DNA of 47,267 nt from NCBI GenBank assembly GCA_000708835.1, contig DF237538.1:4820-52086 (forward strand), given 5' to 3'. The notes under the pieces were generated by a model. It was not told the origin of the DNA, searched no databases, and saw only the letters and a list, made by a program, of their open reading frames with translations. A program made the translations under genes and the position numbers. Position 1 is the stretch's first letter. Each line of letters starts with the position of its first letter. Below, piece by piece: positions 29,501 through 41,600 of this stretch. The stretch comes from Klebsormidium nitens. Taxonomy: Eukaryota; Streptophyta; Klebsormidiophyceae; Klebsormidiales; Klebsormidiaceae.

Positions 29501-32365
29501 CACGGACTCGTTGCCCCAATGATTGCAGGATTCCGTGTACTATCATCCGGAGCTCAACCCCCAGGGACTTCCGCCGGGGGGCAAGCCCCAGATGTACCGA
29601 GCACGCCGTAAGTATTTCAAACTCTTTGCTCGGCCTTTAAAATTGTCATCGAGCATACCCTCTCTATAGTCCCTTGAAACAGTTGTAATGTCTCTCCGAT
29701 CAAACGAGTAGATCTCTCTGAACTCATATCGAGATGCCCTGCATCGGGACTGGCGATTGGCTTTGAGCCTTCGCTCTTCGAGAATCTGCCACAGTTGTTT
29801 GTTCAACTGTAGACATGACGGAATTCGGTTGTTTACTGCCTGCAAAGAGATTGTTTTGAGTGGGCCACTGCAGTCTGATAAGGCACAAGGATGAACGAGC
29901 CCGTTCGGAGCTCGTACAAGCGGACCAAAGGCAAACGTTGGTTGTGAAAGGAAGTGCAATTACGAGTGGATTCTCCTCTAAGAAGTTCATACCACCATCG
30001 CTTAACGTCTTCCATAGTGGCCGCTCTTCCAGGTTTCATTCCCTCGCTCCTTGTTTTCTTGACTGACGCAATCTTTCGGTCCTCTTTGGCAGCGGTCGAA
30101 CCCATCCCCTCCCCTGCTAAGCAGACCGACGCACCCCCCCTCGCACTCCCCATCCCCCCGCCCCCCAAACCCCCTGCCCCGAAAGANNNNNNNNNNNNNN
30201 NNNNNNTAACGCCACGACCCGACCGCACCCCCCCCTCCCGCCCACCTCCCCCACTCCCCCCCGCCCCCCAAACCCCCCCTACGCCCCCGAAACCGAAGCC
30301 CCTCGCCCAACTCCCCCTCCCCCCCCACCGCACCCCCCCCCACCCCACGCCGTCCGAAGCCCCCCCCTCCCTCCTCCCCCCACGTCTTCGCCTCCCCTCC
30401 CCCTCCCGCTTCGATTCAGGGGAGCGCCCGCCCACTTGGCCCTGGGCTTCGTATCCCCCCCCCTCCGCCTCCAAGGGGCCCGACTGCGGAGCGCCCTCCT
30501 GTTGAGTTGGGGCCCGGCATGGTGCCACCGGGGCCTCCTCCCCGGACTGGGGGGGTGCCTCCGCCCCCCCCTCCGAGGTTGATGCCGGATGTGGCGCCTC
30601 CAGGAACGGAACCTGGTGAGGATCTGTCGTAATCTAGCTTCCCTACAAAATGCTGCATGAAGTCAGGGTTGAAAGGATTTTTCAACCCTGACTTCACGTC
30701 TCTTCAAGTCTCTCAAAAGCTGATGTATTGGAAGCGGGCTGATAGTTTCAAGCCGACGAGTTCGCAGGGCAAAGACGCCGCTGAAGCCCCTGTTGCGAAT
30801 GCTTGACGGACTACGACTTCTGAACGTACATAGGCGGACTCTCGTCCTTGTCAGACGCGCCTGGTCGGTGCTGTCGCTCTATGAGGGTGTATGCCGCTTG
30901 CTCTTTCCCTCGTGCAATGACATATAAAACTTGAAAGTGTCTCAAAGTTCCACTTTCACCACTAATCTCATCATCTGCCGACCCATTTTCATGCAGAAGC
31001 GGAGTTGAGCCCGCCAGGCGTCCCCCCCCCTCCTCCCCCGCGCCCTGCTCCAGCCCACCAAACAAACGACACCCCACCGGGCCCCAGTTCAGTTCCTCCC
31101 CGTGCCATCCCCCCTCCTCCGCCTCGCGTACAACAAGCCTCCGTCCCCCCACCCCCTCCCCCCCGACCAGCTAATCCACCCCCCCAAAACGAGACAGCAA
31201 GCTCCGGTCCCCCGGGCGAGGATAGAGCAGAAACCAGAGAAGCAGAGGGGGGTCCCTCCCGCACTCAGATGCGCCCCCCCCCGGGGCCGCCGCCGATGCG
31301 CGCCCCCCCGGGGGGGTTGATGCGGCCGCCCCCAGGACCCCCCCCTGCGATGAGGCCCCCGACGGGACCCCCCCCCATGATGGCGCCGTATGGAATGAGA
31401 CCGCCGATGCACTTTCCGCCCGGGATGAGACCCCCGGTCGGTGTTGCACCCGTGATGAGGCCCCCGGTTGGCCCTCCCCCGGGCGTGGCGGAGGAGAACC
31501 GGCCGTCGTTTGTGAAGGAGGCGTCGGCGGAGCTGACCGTGAAGCCCCGAGTGAAGGCGCCCAATAACCCGGAGCTGACGTCAATGGTGAGTGAAGCCGC
31601 TTACTGATAATTCTGAGTCTGCTTTTGTTTTCTTGGTCTGTCTGTGAGTCTGGTTTTCGCAAATCCGGAGCGGAGCATCTTCTTCTTAGACCTTTGTTTG
31701 AACCTCGGGGTTCACTTTCGAAGCTCATTGTACTGTTGCTCTCACGAAAGGGATTGCGAGCTGGTGCTTATCTGAATTTTCCTTCTCGTTTCCGTACCCC
31801 TTCTAAATAAAGGTTGAAGTGGCTCTGGAAAAACGGCTTGTCCTGTGGCCCGCATCAGCAGCTATCATATCCGCTTTGCGTCAAAGCAGTCGCGCTACAC
31901 GAGTAATCTGATCTTTTCTGGCTGCGGTCTTCCTTTCTACTCCAGACCAGGTTTTGTGAGGGTCTTTGTCAGGGGCTGCTAGCTTTAAAAACGGCCAGAG
32001 TGCCGTTCTTCGGAAGGTGGATCCGCGTCCGAACTTGAGCGTCAATTGTTCTGCGTTTGTCGATGCTGCGCTTTGGGTGTTCTTGCCTGTTGACAGTGCA
32101 TAGCAGAGTTACGATGTTGAATCTCATCAAGCAAAGCCTTACCAATTTAGATAGACTTTGATATAAAAACGGTGATCCTCCTGAGTTACAGGTACCTGCA
32201 TCTCTGCGTGTGAAGCGACAAGAGGCCGTCGTGCACAAGCCCAAGCCACGCGTGCCGCTTCCGGGCGGCATTCCCGTACCAAAGCCCGCCACCAAACCCG
32301 CGAGCATGGACGACTCGTACCAGGCGTTCTTGAAGGAGATCGAAGGCTTGGGGGCCCTTGAATAG
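26553..32365 (+). CDS. ELF5: WBP11 / ELF5-like proline-rich spliceosome-associated protein, 8 exons
   Basis: Nuclear pre-mRNA splicing factor; the Arabidopsis homologue ELF5 affects flowering through splicing, and human WBP11 binds WW domains and spliceosome parts. Exons: 26553-26636, 27481-27574, 28066-28201, 28957-29035, 29529-29607, 30093-30615, 30997-31586, 32192-32365. The N-terminus has the family's [10 protein letters not shown]-type block ([12 protein letters not shown]), then [31 protein letters not shown], and [13 protein letters not shown]. Exons 6 and 7 encode PPGPPP and MRPP repeats. The protein ends SLRVKR ... [13 protein letters not shown], the typical C-terminus. A 20-N gap lies in exon 6 and the frame differs across it, so true length (about 586 codons plus the gap) and part of the proline tract are unknown. 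A TAA immediately after the gap is probably an assembly artefact. Confidence 0.92.
28270..28312 (+). pseudogene. Decayed copy of ELF5/WBP11 exon 3, 3' edge with donor
   Basis: GAGGAGATGCGGGAAAAAGG, then GTGCCGTCATGCTCAG and donor GTAAAC, matches the real exon 3 end (GAGAAGATGCGGGAGAAGGG ... CCGGTTATGTTCAG then GTGGGT) about 110 bp upstream. Similarity runs on into the intron (TTGGCTTGTTTGGG against the corresponding stretch). The copy is frameshifted. A weaker copy of an earlier part of the exon is seen near 28730-28775 ([11 protein letters not shown] against [11 protein letters not shown]). Confidence 0.75.
30187..30206. other. Assembly gap (20 N) inside ELF5/WBP11 exon 6
   Basis: Twenty Ns fall in a C-rich proline-coding tract that is hard to sequence. 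Reading frame before and after the gap differs, so its real size is not 20. Confidence 0.98.
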
Positions 32366-34106
32366 TCAAACGCTGGACTTGTACACTTCCTGAAAAGGGT
32401 TCGAAACAAACGGCGTCGATCTTTTGTCACGAAACGACAGGCGTCGATTCTGGATGAAGCAGGCTCGAATGGACAGTGTTGTGGACGATCTACTTATGTT
32501 CGATGTCTGACCTCGTCCTACGCTACCCAATGCAGTGACCGTGCGACTGCCCGGCCAGGCTGCACATGCCCTGCTTGCTGGGCCCCCCGGCCACACTGAC
32601 ACGAGAAGCTACCATGGCAGATCAGATCGACACTTGCTGCACCACCCCATTGACAATTCGATATGCACAAACCTACATAGGCCGCGCTGCCCCGGCAAAA
32701 AACTTTCATGAGTTGCACCATAAATAACCGGGTTGTGTCAACATCATGTCATGGTCAGATGTACAGTCTGCGGCGGGCCCGGGGCGGGCTGCAGCTGCAA
32801 ATTTTAGCATCTTAAATTTGTGCCCGCTGGCAGGCTTTATAAGAATCTTCAATTTAGCAATAGTAAGCTTTAGCAATAGTAAGCCACCAGCCTGGGACGG
32901 GTAGGGTTAGCTTGGGGGTTAGGGTGGGTTCGGGTGCGGAGCGGGTGTTTTAAGTAGGTTAGGTTTTTAGTGTTAGTGTCGGAGCTTACTATTCCTAGGG
33001 CTTACTATTGCTAAATTGAAGAGACATAGGCTTTATGGCGGCAGCGAGCTTGTATATACCTACCTCATAACACGGGCGCGCCGATCATTTAATACTATAG
33101 AGCTAGCTCTGATATATATCACATATCCGGACTGAGGATAAAACATTGACTGTGTGATCACGGTCCGCGCGGTCTGCGGTCGAGAGTCTATTCAAATGTG
33201 AATCCGCGAACTGATTTGGATATCGGACCGCCCGGCCATACACAAATGCTGACGAAGACTCCAGCATCGAAGCACCGTCCTGAGTAGCCGCTGCAGTGAC
33301 AGTACTAGTTTTCATCTGATCGATAGAAACTCGAACGTTGGCCGCTTCACAGCAATTAGATAGTGAACATGCAGTCATAGTTCCTTGGCTGTTAGGTCCG
33401 TAGTAATTGTTGAGAAGAAGTCGTAAGAACATGTCCTTGCGAACAGCACTAACAATGCCCTGTACCCGCACTCCGCCCCATGCCTTTGATTCGCACGGGC
33501 TATAAGAGAAGTATCCATGTTGGCCGCACTCCTCACGTGTATCCTAGACTCAAGGGTCACGGTCTGCTCGGGATCGGGAAGTTCATCATTGCAAGTCGAT
33601 CAGGGTACATGCGGTGCCAAGGCAGATTTCATTCACTCTGCCGCAATTAACAAGTTCACACTGAAAAGCTGGTCAATGGCAGAAAGCAGGACTAATGCAC
33701 AAGATAACGACCGATCATGTACTCATCAGTCGACGCCCCTAGCTAGTGCCCTACCATTTTCCTGAAGATTAGCCATGAGTCTCCGTCCGACTGCTTTACG
33801 TCGAAGCGTGCTTCTATAAAGAAGGGTCCACAATGTCCCAGCAACGCAAGTAACGCAGATGATAGTGCTACACACTAGCCCCACACTAGCATCTGCGAAT
33901 GCGGACTAAAGACTGCGAATGCAACCTATAAGCTGCCAGCCGGGTACCCGCTATTCGAAGCCACAGCTAACGCCAAAATGAAGGGCTTTTGCACCTCAGT
34001 TACACACACACATTAACCCAGTGATTAGTTGTAACCTTGATTGTAGACCACATGTAAACACCACCAATCAGTTGGACGTAGAAGTTTGACAACGCGCTTG
34101 CCGAGA
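32366..34106. other. Intergenic region with a MITE-like element
   Basis: Convergent 3' flanks of ELF5/WBP11 and the barrel-protein gene. Apart from the element at 32841-33027 I see no gene; short open frames here lack homology. Confidence 0.5.
32841..33027 (+). mobile_element. MITE-like repeat, copy a (best preserved)
   Basis: The ends carry CTTCAATTTAGCAATAGTAAGC at 32847 and its exact inverse at 33000-33021. Inside lies GGGACGGGTAGGGTTAGCTT, then GGGTGCGGAGCGGGTG. AGGCTTTAT occurs just outside both ends (32832-32840 and 33028-33036), a possible 9-bp target duplication, as made by Mutator-type transposases. The interior cannot encode a protein, so it would be non-autonomous. Confidence 0.7.
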
Positions 34107-37100
34107 TTAACAGAGGGAGACCGAGAAGTAGACCTCGCCGTTGACGGCCACGTTTGCATAAGGGCTGGTCACGTATGTGATCTGGCCGGTCGCGCCGGAG
34201 AAGTAGCCGCTGCCGCCCAGGATCGCATCCGGGGGCTGGGGAAGCTCGGCGAAGCCGTCGATCACTGCACGTCAGGGTTAGCGAGGGGTTTGCGATGGGT
34301 TACACATGGGCCGTTTGTGACAGATTTTCAATGAGTTTGTTTTGGTATCTTGTTGAAATTTGTCAGCGCTTCGCAACCAAACAGCCCAGGTTTCTGATGG
34401 AGCTGGAGCGGGGCTTGTGAGCGGTTTGTTGAGCTGGATTTGGATTCACTAGAGAATGCTGCGGCTGCGAGCTGTCAAAGAGAACGCGGGGTTCGATAAC
34501 GGAGAACCTTTCAACGGCTCAACTGAATGCTGCCCGCATTCGAGACACCCTCTCTCAGATTGGTTCCTCATCCAATAAGTCCCGACAAGGCCATAACCTG
34601 GCGTTAAACCTGACCCTCTCAGGCTCGGTGCGCAGTCTGGCTTACAGTTTGAGATTGACAGAATGGGAGAGACCGAGAGTCAGTGAAATGGAAGCAGCTT
34701 AACTCAAAGAAGGAACCCCGACCCAATTTCGATTTGTTCGTGACGGGAAAAGCATCGGTTCTCGACACCAGCTGGTCAAGCTCATGCAACCGGGGGTCGT
34801 CCCTCGATCTCCTCAGGCTTTCAGGAAACAGTCCGCTCACTCAGCTGGCCTTTCTCCTTCTCTCACAAGGAAGTTGACAGGTAACGGAGAAGAAATGCAA
34901 GCCTTCACACACCTCCGACTGCTTCTGATGCGGCACAAGACATCCAAAGGAAGCCGAAAGGTTGCGAGCCGAATAGAAAAAGAGACTCTGAAAAAAGCAT
35001 CACTCACGCTGGAATGCGAGGGTGCTGTTGGCATACGGCCCCGCGAAGAAGACGAACGTCTCGTGGCATAACTTATGCATGCGGCCACAGGACAACCAAA
35101 GGAAGCCGAGAGTTTGCGAACCAAACGAAAAAAAGAGGGGGGGGTGGGGGCAATGCGAAACTTACGCTGGAATGCGAGGGTGCTGTTGGCATACGGCCCG
35201 GCGAAGAAGACGAACGTCTCGTGGCAGAAGAGCGTAAAATTGGTCGCGTTCGCGGGAACCGGCGCCTGGACCACGGTGCAGTGTCCAGCGCCATAAGCGA
35301 CGAGCGTCCGGTTTCCGGTGGGGCCCGGGTCCGTGATGTTGGTGATATCGTATATGTCGTTGTTATACGCGATGTAGTCGCCCAGCTGGACCAGGCTGCT
35401 GCTGGTGTTGAGGTGGTTCGGGTACGACGTGTGGCGGGGGGTGTTGCTCGCGGACAGCGTCTCGATCAACCTGGGGGGCGGGGCGGAGAAAAGGTGTAAG
35501 TTTCTGCTTAAAGAAAGGGAAAAACTTGTGGGGAAGAAAGAAAACACAAAAAGTGAATTCAGATGTAACGGAGCAGCGTCTCGATAAAGCTGTGGTTGGG
35601 GGGGGGTGGTCAAGAAAAGGGAGAGAAGAAGGTGGGAGGGAATATAAGACGGTGTGTAGTCTGAGAAGGGAACAGCGTCTCATTCACCCAGAGAGGGGGG
35701 GGAGGGAAAGAGAGAACGGCGCTCCGATCTTGGCAATTTACGGACGATTTCGTGTCTTACGAACAATGGTTTGTTGAATCCTGAGGCGGGGCCAGCGACA
35801 GGATCCTTATTGTGCACGACACATCCTAGTTTGCCTAGTCAGCAGACAGAGTCTCGATCAACCTGGGGCTCGTTATTGAAATTATATGATTACTTGTATC
35901 TAAAGTGCAAGTCTCTGAAGTGTTGCACGGAAAGGTCTGACCTTTGAGCTTCTTTAAGCTCAGGGTGAGTTCAAAGAAGGTACGTTTTGCTTGTCTGCGA
36001 GAAATGCGGTAGAAAAGTTCTTATCTTGGGCATTTCTCATAATTTCTAATAACAATGCTTCGTGGTTAGCTACTGCAGCCTTTCTTACAGAGTGACGGAG
36101 AGAAGCTCCGCTTCCGAGTCGTGAACTGTCCCGGTATACAGCAAACTTATGTCTCATTTGCGCGTGGCCAGGCTATACTAGGCAGCTGTGAAAAGGCACA
36201 ACAGAAAAGTCTTTGGAGAGGTCAGGGGGAGCCTCCATTGCTTGTTCTTCTAAATTCTGCGGTTGTCATTTCTTCTCCATATTTGGTTTTATACACGACA
36301 TCTAAAAGAGGCAGGCCATGCCAATGACTTGGCACAATGCCGCAGCTGATGGGTTGAGCTCGCAAGGTCGCGCGCGAACTGATCATTTCACTTTTCCCAA
36401 AGCTAGATGCATAGAATGTACATGCATGCATCACATGCTTGCGGTTTCTAATGATAAACTCGAATGCTTACCAGTTAGCTGACGAGCCTGCGCTTGGGAC
36501 TGTGACTTGGCGGCTGCAAAAGGGAAAGAGTAGACTTCAGAAAATCTGTCACCCACATTCTCGACTTAGAATCTTTCCTTAAAGTGCAATTGTGAGGGGC
36601 AACATCACTTTCTTTGGAATCGAAGTAGACTGTGTGGTTGCAAATGATGGCAGATTGGTTCACTTTGTCACGTTGAGGAGCTAATGTACTCATCAACACC
36701 TGTCAGGATGCTGACAGTTCATTAGTGCATTGCAAACAGCGGTCCTCCTTATTTCACAGCCAGCAGACGGCAAGAAGTCCCGAAAAGAGGTCAGAAAGTC
36801 TCTGCAAATAGACAAGCAGTTGACTTCTGGCAAGCCTGAACCTAGAATCTTTGGCCGATGGAAACTTATCATCTCAGCACACTCAAACCAGTGGAGAAGC
36901 ATTAGGTAAACTGGCTGGGGCGGAGGTTGTATTGCAATGTCCAAACAAAGGTGTTTTTGCAGTCAATCCAATTTTCAAGTTTACCTGATTGCCACCTCTT
37001 CCGTTGGCGTTGGCGTCGCTTTGACCACCTCCTGACGCGCAGAAGCAGATGTGTTGTGAGTTGGTGAATGCCTTCTCTCACAGAAAAAGCGAAGGGGACG

Positions 37101-37186
37101 GTTTCTGTTGCTTCTGAGCTATGGCGTAAAAACTCACAGTTGTGAAATAGTGCGCTAGCCTGTTGATCGACTTGACGCCGTTGAAG
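34107..37186 (-). CDS. Probable secreted dirigent / allene-oxide-cyclase-type barrel protein; 5' end not found
   Basis: Firm exons are 35470-35166 and 34264-34107 (stop at 34107). They encode LGDYIAYNNDIYD, GNRTLVAYGAGHC, TFVFFAGPYANSTLAFQ, AILGGSGYFSGATGQI and end VNGEVYFSVSLC. The order 'YG-GHC', 'F-GPYANSTL', 'GG-GYF-GA-GQ' resembles the eight-stranded barrel of dirigent and allene oxide cyclase proteins, but no catalytic claim is made. Three candidate upstream microexons keep frame: 37186-37138, 37031-36985 and 36513-36472, joining to read EVVKATPTPTEEVAIS then RQVTVPSAGSSANW. They are less certain. No start codon or signal peptide was found, so at least one 5' exon is missing. Many N-x-T/S sites suit a secreted protein. 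Confidence 0.55.
35008..35068 (-). pseudogene. Near-identical copy of the barrel-gene exon 3' edge with donor
   Basis: Sixty-one bases differ from 35166-35226 at one position and end at a good donor (GTGAGT). The surrounding ~150 bp are also duplicated, with AAAGGAAGCCGA and GTTTGCGA-type blocks in both, giving a 158-bp period. It is the youngest exon-edge copy in the window. Using its donor alone would be possible only if the inner donor were skipped and the intervening bases read. Confidence 0.9.
35570..35865 (-). pseudogene. Three decayed copies of the barrel-gene exon acceptor edge
   Basis: GTCTCGATCAACCTGGGG, the plus-strand view of the real acceptor edge (35459-35476), recurs as GTCTCGATCAACCTGGGGCT at 35848-35867 with an intact CAG acceptor, as GTCTCGATAAAGCTGTGG near 35577, and as GTCTCATTCACCCAGAG near 35676. 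All lie upstream of the exon in gene order. Confidence 0.7.
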
Positions 37187-38677
37187 CTGAAATTCGAGCG
37201 TCAAAGCTGGAATTTGAGCGTCGAGGGGCTGCTCAGTGCTCAGTACTCATGACGAAAGCTTCCACCTGGCAATAACGACCTGTGCACTGACAGCAGGTCA
37301 TACCTTATACTGTCTACCACAGTACCGTACCACTGTAAGCCTTGTAAGGTGACCAGCTAGCTGTACCTTCTGTAGCTGGTACCTAGGTACCGTGATAGGT
37401 GACTTCTGAATCAGCATTTATTAATTGTTTTCCTCAAGTGATGCAAGTCGAGAAAGAAAATGTTCTGAGAAAGCTTGCCGATGTGTCAGGAAATATTTTC
37501 TAGCATTTTCCGCCATTTTGTCACACAAAAACGCCTAGAGAAGGTTCAGATCTGCAAATTATCCGAAAATTTCTTGGCAGCCTGAGGCTGCTGATACGAC
37601 AGATCGATTTGGAAATAATGAATCTGCATGAAAAGTGCCGATCACAATGGGAACCATAGTAGGTAATACCGTAGGCATGTTCTGGTCTTGACAAGCCTGA
37701 CATGTCCCAGGCTCAGCCAATCACAGTACCTACCTACCGGCTGTTACTAGGTAGTACCGTACCTATCTACCAGTAACCGTGCCAAGAAAAGGGTACGGGT
37801 AACGGCAGATAAACATAGGTACGGTGTGCAATCTTCGGTACATCATACATGTGACCTTCTGCTCAAGCCTAAGGTCGCGATTCGCGAACTCTTGAACGGT
37901 CGGGCCTCGAGGCAAACTGATGATTGCCGATCGGCCAAGCCTTTAATACGATTAACGGTCATTTAAACTCATTTCTAGATTCTGACAATACTATATGTAC
38001 CCCATCTACCCCGTACTGTACGGTCCGACGAAGCCTCGCGACTCCGAGCGAGTCGCGCCGGCGAGTCGCGAATCTGACAGGTTGGCAGTCTCGACCGGGG
38101 AGAAGTCCCGAGGATAGCGGCGACCGAGAAAAAGCTGATGCAGAACTCGGGAATGGGGACCCGGGGGTCAGGTTCCGGCCGAAGATGGACGGTTACCGTA
38201 CGCAGGTAGTTCTTGCCGGCCGGCATCTCGAATCATGACGGCCCCGCCGCATGACTTCGGCCAATCACAGTACACCGCGTGTCCTTCAAGTTAGTCCCAA
38301 CTGCTGCCAAAAAACTCAGATTGTCGGCTCTGCATGAAATCACGACCGTTTTGAGTCGCCCTACAGCAGCGAGTACCGCGCCCCACGACGGTACTGTGAC
38401 CTGTCCCCTGCTTTTGACGCTCCTTGATCCGCCCTACGCTAATGATACGCACGGGCTATATCTCGGAATCACGTCGCGCTTATCCAGCTCTAAATCACCG
38501 GCACAGCTGGCCACAGAAGTACGTTGTGCCCACACGCACGCGAGATGTTCACAAATCGCAGCTCAAGCTCAGCTAAACAAACCAGACCATCTTAACCTCC
38601 ACCCCGGGTTCTTTTAACCAGCTCATCCCGTCAACTGCCCACCCGCGAAACTGAGCTCTACAGCGCGCCCGCGCACC
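37187..38677. other. Intergenic, rich in GTACC/GGTAC and TAGGTA repeats
   Basis: Between about 37290 and 37830 there are many partly palindromic GTACCTA/TAGGTAC motifs, including GGTACCTAGGTACC. CCAATCACAGTAC occurs at 37717 and again at 38261. No coding exon is recognised, though the missing 5' exon of the barrel gene could be here. Confidence 0.4.
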
Positions 38678-41600
38678 TTAGTACATCTGGTTACTCGCAA
38701 ACCGTTTCTCAAACCGGACCACCTTAACCTCCACGGGGTTCTCGTCGTCGCCCTTCCGGAACGCCGCCACCTCGATCGTCGTCGCGCCGAACTTCATCCG
38801 CACGTCGAATGAGCGCTGGCCACGTGGCAGGTCTTCCATGTCGAGCGAGAACCCAAAGTCTTCTTCCACTCCGTCGTCGTCCGCGAATCGTGGGTCGCGC
38901 TTATCGGTGGTTAGTAAAAAGACGGGGCACTGGGTTTGGTCCAATTTGGACGGCCGGAAGGAGTGCCGGATCTCCGAATCGACCAGCACCTGCCAAAAGA
39001 GAAAAGCATTGAACGGCCGAATTGGCTCATTGTGGCTCTTCATAAGAGTTGGTTGCTAGTGCTCCAGAAGCACCGAGTCTCTATTTGTTGAAGGCCAGAG
39101 TAATCAGAGTTTGCATGGACAGATTAACTTGCATTTCTGATGACACCTTATACATGGTCGCCCAGAGAAGTGCGCCGGCGGCCGGTTGACCCATTTTACA
39201 AGTGGGCATTAAGGTTGAACAGATTCTGTTGGTTCCTCATATTGTTGTTGATCACGCAAGACGTGTTTAGAATCTGCTCGCAGAATATCCCATAGGCTAT
39301 GGGTTGCACTAGAGAAAACCGACATAAACCAGACAAGTCGATATCGAAAAGACGAGATACAGGATGAAAGTACGAAAAACGAGAGGAAAGCAGATAGAAA
39401 TACACGAGTCCGTCTAAAGCTACACAGAGAGAGGAAAGAAACAGGAAACAAAGGAGGAGGAGGAAACGAAAAGAGAGGAACGAACGAAAGATAAGACGGC
39501 ACCTGGTCGCCGTTGCGCACGAAAATGTTGAACGAGTTGCTGACGTGGAAGCAGCCGTCCTCGTCGTGGAACCACTTTTTGTCCTCGGGGTCGCCCGGCC
39601 GGAATTCGCGCGCGCACTTTATACCGTACGTCTTGCGCGAGGTGCGCTCCGTGATGATGGACGGGTCCAGCCCGAAGAGGACCGCGCCCTGGCAGATGGC
39701 CGTGCCTGGAAAAAGGGGTTACAAGGGGTTAAGCTCACTTCGTGAAGGTTTGATTTCTTTAAGAAGGCATCCGAAAAAGCAGAATTGTGCGGTTGGCAAA
39801 GAGGGGATTGAGGAGTACCGCGAACGGCAAGCCGAGGCGAAGTCTGTCTCTGTCAGTCACGCCCGTGTGCAAGAGGCAAACAAAAGGTTCATGCGGGGTC
39901 AAACCTGGGCAAGTGCGTAAAAGTTTCTGAGAAACAATAGGACGCTTCATAGGGTTTGAGATGGTTTGAACGTTTTGATCTGAAAAACACTCAAAGCCAG
40001 CGCCTGCGTTCACCCCTTACCAAGCCCTTGGTCTTTTTCCATTCCAAACATCCATCTTGTCTCCTGTAGACTTTCTCATCCAACTAAAACAACTCTGACC
40101 TGGCTCCGGCGGCGTGACTATGTTGGCTACCCGGTGCGCGAATGTCTCAGTCACGCGCTTGATGAGGTACGGCGACTGGGAGAACCCCCCGACCAGGAAG
40201 AGCTGGTCACACTTGGGGCTCGCCGCCAGCTGCGCGTCGATGAGCGCCAAAATCTTATCCAGCGTCGGGTCGAAGATGGAGCGCAGCTCCGCAGGACTGA
40301 TGATCAGCCGGTCCCTGCGGAGAGGACGGATTCCGGCGGATAAGTTGGGCGGATTCTGTCGACAGATTGGGGAAAACTTCTAAGGAGAAGGTCTACCCAG
40401 GGTCCGGTAGTTTATGGAGCGAAGCTCCGCAGGGGTGATGATCTGCGCGTAATGATCTGCCAGTCCCTGCGGAAGGAGCGGATTCCGCGGATGATGGATA
40501 GCAGAATATAACGCCCTGGGTGCGATTTTTGGATCTGGTTGAGCCGCGTTCCCGTCCAGCACTGGGTTGAAGACGAAGCAGAGCTCCTGATCATCATCAG
40601 GTGGATGTTGCACATTACAATAAGGCACAGAGAGCGAAGTGGTAACGAGTTTCTGAAGAAGAGGTACTGAAGTGACTATAAGGGCCCTTTTGAGGGGACA
40701 GTCACTTGAAGATACCATGGCGAGTTTTTGCGAGGAAAGGGTGCAGCATCAAACAAATTAACTGTGCCTTTGCGTCACCTGATCCGCAAAACTGAGCGAG
40801 TTATGCAATCTCATACTTCTATCAACATCACCCGAGTTCGCCACTGCTTTGAACTGATACTCCAGATAGCTATTGAGCGATCTCTCGTCCTCGAAGTGGG
40901 TTTCCTGTCCTTGGAATGGGTTACCTGTCCTCCAAGTGGGTTACCAGTCCTCAAAGAGGGTTACCGGTCCTCGAAGTGGGTTACCTATCTCAAAGTGGGC
41001 TACCTGTCGTCGATGAGGGTTACCTGTCCTCGAAGTAGGTTACTTGTCCTCAAAGTAGGTTACTTGTCCTCAAAGTAGGTTACCTGTCCTCAAAGTGGGT
41101 TAACTGTCCTGAGAGTGGGTTACCTGTCCTCACAGTGGATTACCTGTTTTCTCTCAACGTGGGCTGCCTGTCCTCTAAGTGGGTTACTTGTCCTCAAAGT
41201 GGGTTACCTGTCCTCGAATTGGGTTCCCTGTCCTCAAGTGGGTTAATGTCCTCAAAGTGGGTTACCTGTCCTCAAAGTGGGTTCCGTGTCCTCAAAGTGA
41301 TTTACCTGTGTTCGAAGTGCGTTAGCTGTCCTCAAAGTGGGTTACCTCTCCACAAAGTGAGTTACACGTCCTCAGAGTGGGCTACCTTTCCTCAAAGTGG
41401 GTTACCTGACCTCGAACTGACTTACCTGTCCTCGAAGTGGTTTACCTGTCCTCGAAGTGATTTACCTGTTCTCAAAGTGGGTTACCTAAAAAAAGGCTTA
41501 CCTGTCTTCAAACACCTCGGAGTCTTCTTTCTCCCACATGGCCGCCAGCCTGGCCGGCAGGTCGAAGACGACCGGGTTGCCCGCGCCGTTGAAGCCGCGC

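Noticed and set aside
30989-31728. Gly- and Arg-rich minus-strand open frames
   Set aside because: They are antisense shadows of the proline-rich exon 7 of ELF5/WBP11.
34837-35613. Reading the 258-codon minus-strand frame as one uninterrupted gene
   Set aside because: Only the middle part is coding. The N-terminal part is intron before acceptor 35471 and the C-terminal part is past donor 35165 and into the duplicated edge.
40889-41487. CRISPR-like direct repeats
   Set aside because: Units are contiguous without unique spacers and lie in an intron of a eukaryotic gene.
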